From Caldisericaceae bacterium (GTDB lineage Bacteria > Calditrichota > Calditrichia > Calditrichales > Calditrichaceae): a stretch of 8,284 nt of DNA. Numbering within the stretch: position 1 is the first letter of the stretch; each line of letters opens with the position of its first letter. The notes under the pieces were generated by a model. It had not been told where the DNA came from. It saw nothing but the letters and a program-made list of their open reading frames with translations, and did no database searches. Positions 7,048 to 8,284 of this stretch are shown one piece after another. Location: NCBI GenBank assembly GCA_021160885.1, contig JAGHBR010000321.1, forward strand, positions 1-8,284, given 5' to 3'. The position numbers were made by a program, and so were the translations under genes.

Positions 7048-7272
7048 ATGGGTAATTTGCAATTTGTTAAGAACTTTCCCAATCGGGCCTTTGCCGAACA
7101 GGCTAAAGAAGTACTGGAACGAAATCACATAGGTTGTGTGTTAAAATCACCCGATTTGGGTATTTTGGGCACAACTTCCTCATCTACCTTAAACGGTGTT
7201 GATTTATACGTGGAGGAAACTGAGTTTAAAAGGGCTCATGAGTTATTGAACGCCCTTTTCAATGGAATTTGA
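7048..7272 (+). CDS. DUF2007 family small protein (putative signal-transducing protein)
   Basis: A 74-residue soluble protein with the DUF2007 pattern: an N-terminal strand (LQFVKNFPN), a helix (RAFAEQAKEVLERN) and HIGCVLKSPD, then a GVDLYVEETEFKRAHELLNAL end in which VDLYV and the acidic-hydrophobic helix are the family's hallmark. The length is typical of the family. Relatives are small ferredoxin-like-fold proteins, named as putative signal transducers, with no settled biochemical role. There are no cysteines for metal binding (only C35), no signal peptide and no membrane segment, so it should be cytoplasmic. It is transcribed alone: divergent from the kinase and convergent with the AP2 gene. 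The long upstream region with the RNA-like element may control it, but this is inference. Confidence 0.85.
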   Translation: MGNLQFVKNFPNRAFAEQAKEVLERNHIGCVLKSPDLGILGTTSSSTLNGVDLYVEETEFKRAHELLNALFNGI

Positions 7273-7292
7273 TTAAACAGGTACTGTGCTAA

Positions 7293-7313
7293 AATACCGA
7301 TTTTATCGGTATT
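7293..7313. terminator. bidirectional intrinsic terminator between DUF2007 and AP2 genes
   Basis: AATACCGA (7293-7300) pairs perfectly with TCGGTATT (7306-7313); one more T-A pair can close the stem to 9 bp with a 3-base loop. AATTTTC follows on the plus strand and ATTTTAG on the minus strand. The stem starts 20 bases after the DUF2007 stop and overlaps the stop codon of the convergent AP2 gene, so it probably ends both transcripts. Confidence 0.7.
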
Positions 7314-7797
7314 AATTTTCTTCCTGGTTATCTTTATTCTTTTCCAGCCATTCTTGATAGAGCTTTTCTTCCATTTCCTTGCGATATTTGACTGCGGCTT
7401 CAAACGCTTCATCTCTAGTTCGTTTGCTGTTAATGTAGAATTTTTTGATCTTTATTTTCCCATTTTCACTCCAGGTGGCCTGGAAGTAGTGTACCAATTT
7501 CCCGTTCACTAAACCTTTAATTTCATTAACGCCAGTAATTCCGGTTGAATTTTTAGCCTTTCTATTGTAGAAAGGTTTTCTTTTTGTGCTTTTGTAATTG
7601 GCTTTCACTAATTCTGCTACCATGCGGTTATGATCGCGAAACTTAATGGCATTCTCTAAGGCTTTCTTTTTTCCGCCATATTGACGATCACTAAATAACT
7701 TTGAGACAAACACAGCGCCCTTTGCATAAATTCTGACGTACCAACCGTGGGTATTTTTTGAATCAATACGACTAATGCCAGGATATTTTGATCTCAT
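7312..7797 (-). CDS. tandem AP2-domain DNA-binding protein
   Basis: A 161-residue basic protein made almost only of two AP2-type units. Unit 1 (about 7-55) reads GISRIDSK...GWYVRIYAKG...SKLFSD...KKKALENAIKFRD. Unit 2 (about 86-141) reads GITGVNEIKG...HYFQATWSENGKIKIKKFYINSK...DEAFEAAVKYRKEM. Each shows the AP2 scheme: a three-stranded sheet with aromatic and basic residues that contacts DNA, then an Ala-rich helix. A Lys/Arg-rich linker joins them, and the last ~20 residues are a charged helix. In bacteria and phages AP2 units are often found in HNH homing endonucleases; this one has no HNH or other catalytic motif, so it is more likely a stand-alone DNA-binding protein or a remnant adaptor. 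The start at 7797 has a GAGG site (7802-7805). Its targets are unknown; the repeats upstream suggest self-control. Confidence 0.82.
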   Translation of the reverse strand: MRSKYPGISRIDSKNTHGWYVRIYAKGAVFVSKLFSDRQYGGKKKALENAIKFRDHNRMVAELVKANYKSTKRKPFYNRKAKNSTGITGVNEIKGLVNGKLVHYFQATWSENGKIKIKKFYINSKRTRDEAFEAAVKYRKEMEEKLYQEWLEKNKDNQEEN

Positions 7798-7814
7798 AGC
7801 ACCTCACAATTTTT

Positions 7815-7844
7815 GATTAAACCTAAATGATTAAACGATTAATA
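7815..7844. promoter_or_regulatory. direct repeats upstream of the AP2 gene (possible operator)
   Basis: GATTAAAC occurs at 7815-7822 and 7829-7836, and a related GATTAATA follows at 7837-7844. On the minus strand these are GTTTAATC units 18-47 bases ahead of the AP2 start. Their position between any promoter and the start codon fits an autoregulatory site. A two-domain AP2 protein would be expected to bind paired sites in direct orientation. The sequence is low-complexity AT, which weakens the case. Confidence 0.35.
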
Positions 7845-7913
7845 ATTTATTTACAATATAAAAAACGAATTTTTTAATTTCCATTTTTTATCAATTCTTA
7901 AAAAGACGCGACT

Positions 7914-8219
7914 TTAGATGTACAAAGATTTTAAACAATGAAATCTGGCGTTTCCAATATACCACTTCCCTGTATTTAAACCTCCTGAAACAACACCAAG
8001 AAGATACAATCCATTTATATTGGTTTCAAATGTTTCTGGATTGTGTCATGGTATTTTAATAAGATCATTTTTTATTTTAAAAGTTTTTGTGTCAAAAACA
8101 GGCTTTAATACTTCTTTGGGCAATTCGATTTTTAAAAATGGGCAATATCCAATATTTTACACTGTCTTTAAAATTTTTTCAAGAACAGCCATGGTAACCT
8201 GTACTTCTGGCCATACTTT
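7914..8219 (-). pseudogene. decayed C-terminal fragment of a YpdA/thioredoxin-reductase-like flavoprotein
   Basis: One minus-strand frame from 8219 down to the TAA at 7916-7914 reads as the end of a YpdA-like (bacillithiol-disulfide-reductase-like) FAD/NAD(P)H oxidoreductase, but it contains in-frame stops TAA at 8159-8157 and TGA at 8048-8046. The conserved part, after the TGA, is NPETFETNINGLYLLGVV and then YIGNARFH. In intact relatives the matching stretch is the ETNVPGLYLAGV segment that closes the FAD site, followed by IENGRFH. The part before it (IGYCPFLK...KPVF) resembles the GYxPD...PVF stretch of the family. The C-terminus leaves the family after FH and ends early, and the bases upstream to 8284 have more stops in this frame. 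No start codon or complete domain remains. The family call comes from motif memory rather than an alignment; the broken state is seen directly. Confidence 0.55.
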
Positions 8220-8284
8220 ATTTTTATTTTTGCCAAACAAACGAATTTAATGTTCTTATTACTTCCAGATAAGTTGTTTAAATC

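Noticed and set aside
8020..8250. 76-codon plus-strand open frame
   Set aside because: It starts at TTG and lies opposite the flavoprotein relic, whose minus-strand reading shows clear family motifs; it is a shadow frame.

Overview
The window is AT-rich bacterial chromosome. The best guess for its source is the FCB side of the tree, most likely a Calditrichota (Caldithrix-like) or Ignavibacteria-like organism. This is an inference from three things: a secreted protein that ends in a type IX-secretion/FlgD-like sorting domain of the NFPNPFNP...KKMVLMK type, a sensor kinase with a large Ca-loop (FG-GAP/VCBS-like) extracytoplasmic domain, and strong A/T codon preference. No rRNA gene or other marker fixes the taxonomy.

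Layout: (1) 23-1846 (+) is a complete DnaG primase. (2) 2045-3748 (+) is a secreted endonuclease I-family protein with a signal peptide, two Ig/ASH-like domains around the nuclease, and a C-terminal sorting domain. (3) 3771-3861 is a pair of short tandem arrays in inverted orientation, lying between convergent genes. (4) 3867-6401 (-) is an orphan membrane histidine kinase with a beta-propeller-like sensor, a PAS-like segment and a kinase core. (5) 6402-7047 is a 646-base stretch without a convincing protein gene. It holds a possible kinase promoter region, a ten-codon leader-like ORF and a compact element with RNA-like pairings, including a possible pseudoknot. (6) 7048-7272 (+) is a small DUF2007 protein. 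(7) 7293-7313 is a hairpin that probably serves as a bidirectional terminator. (8) 7312-7797 (-) is a small protein with two AP2-type DNA-binding units, preceded by direct repeats that could be an operator. (9) 7914-8219 (-) is the decayed C-terminal end of a YpdA/thioredoxin-reductase-like flavoprotein, with two in-frame stop codons.

The genes do not form one pathway. dnaG is housekeeping; the others are a secreted nuclease, a stand-alone sensor, a small DUF2007 protein and a DNA-binding protein of a type often linked to mobile elements. Orientation switches (+ + - + -) make nearly every gene its own transcription unit. The parts most worth a second look are the 6681-6791 leader/structured element, the AP2 gene with its repeats beside a pseudogene, and the sensor architecture of the kinase. 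I see no CRISPR array, insertion sequence, tRNA or complete defence system.
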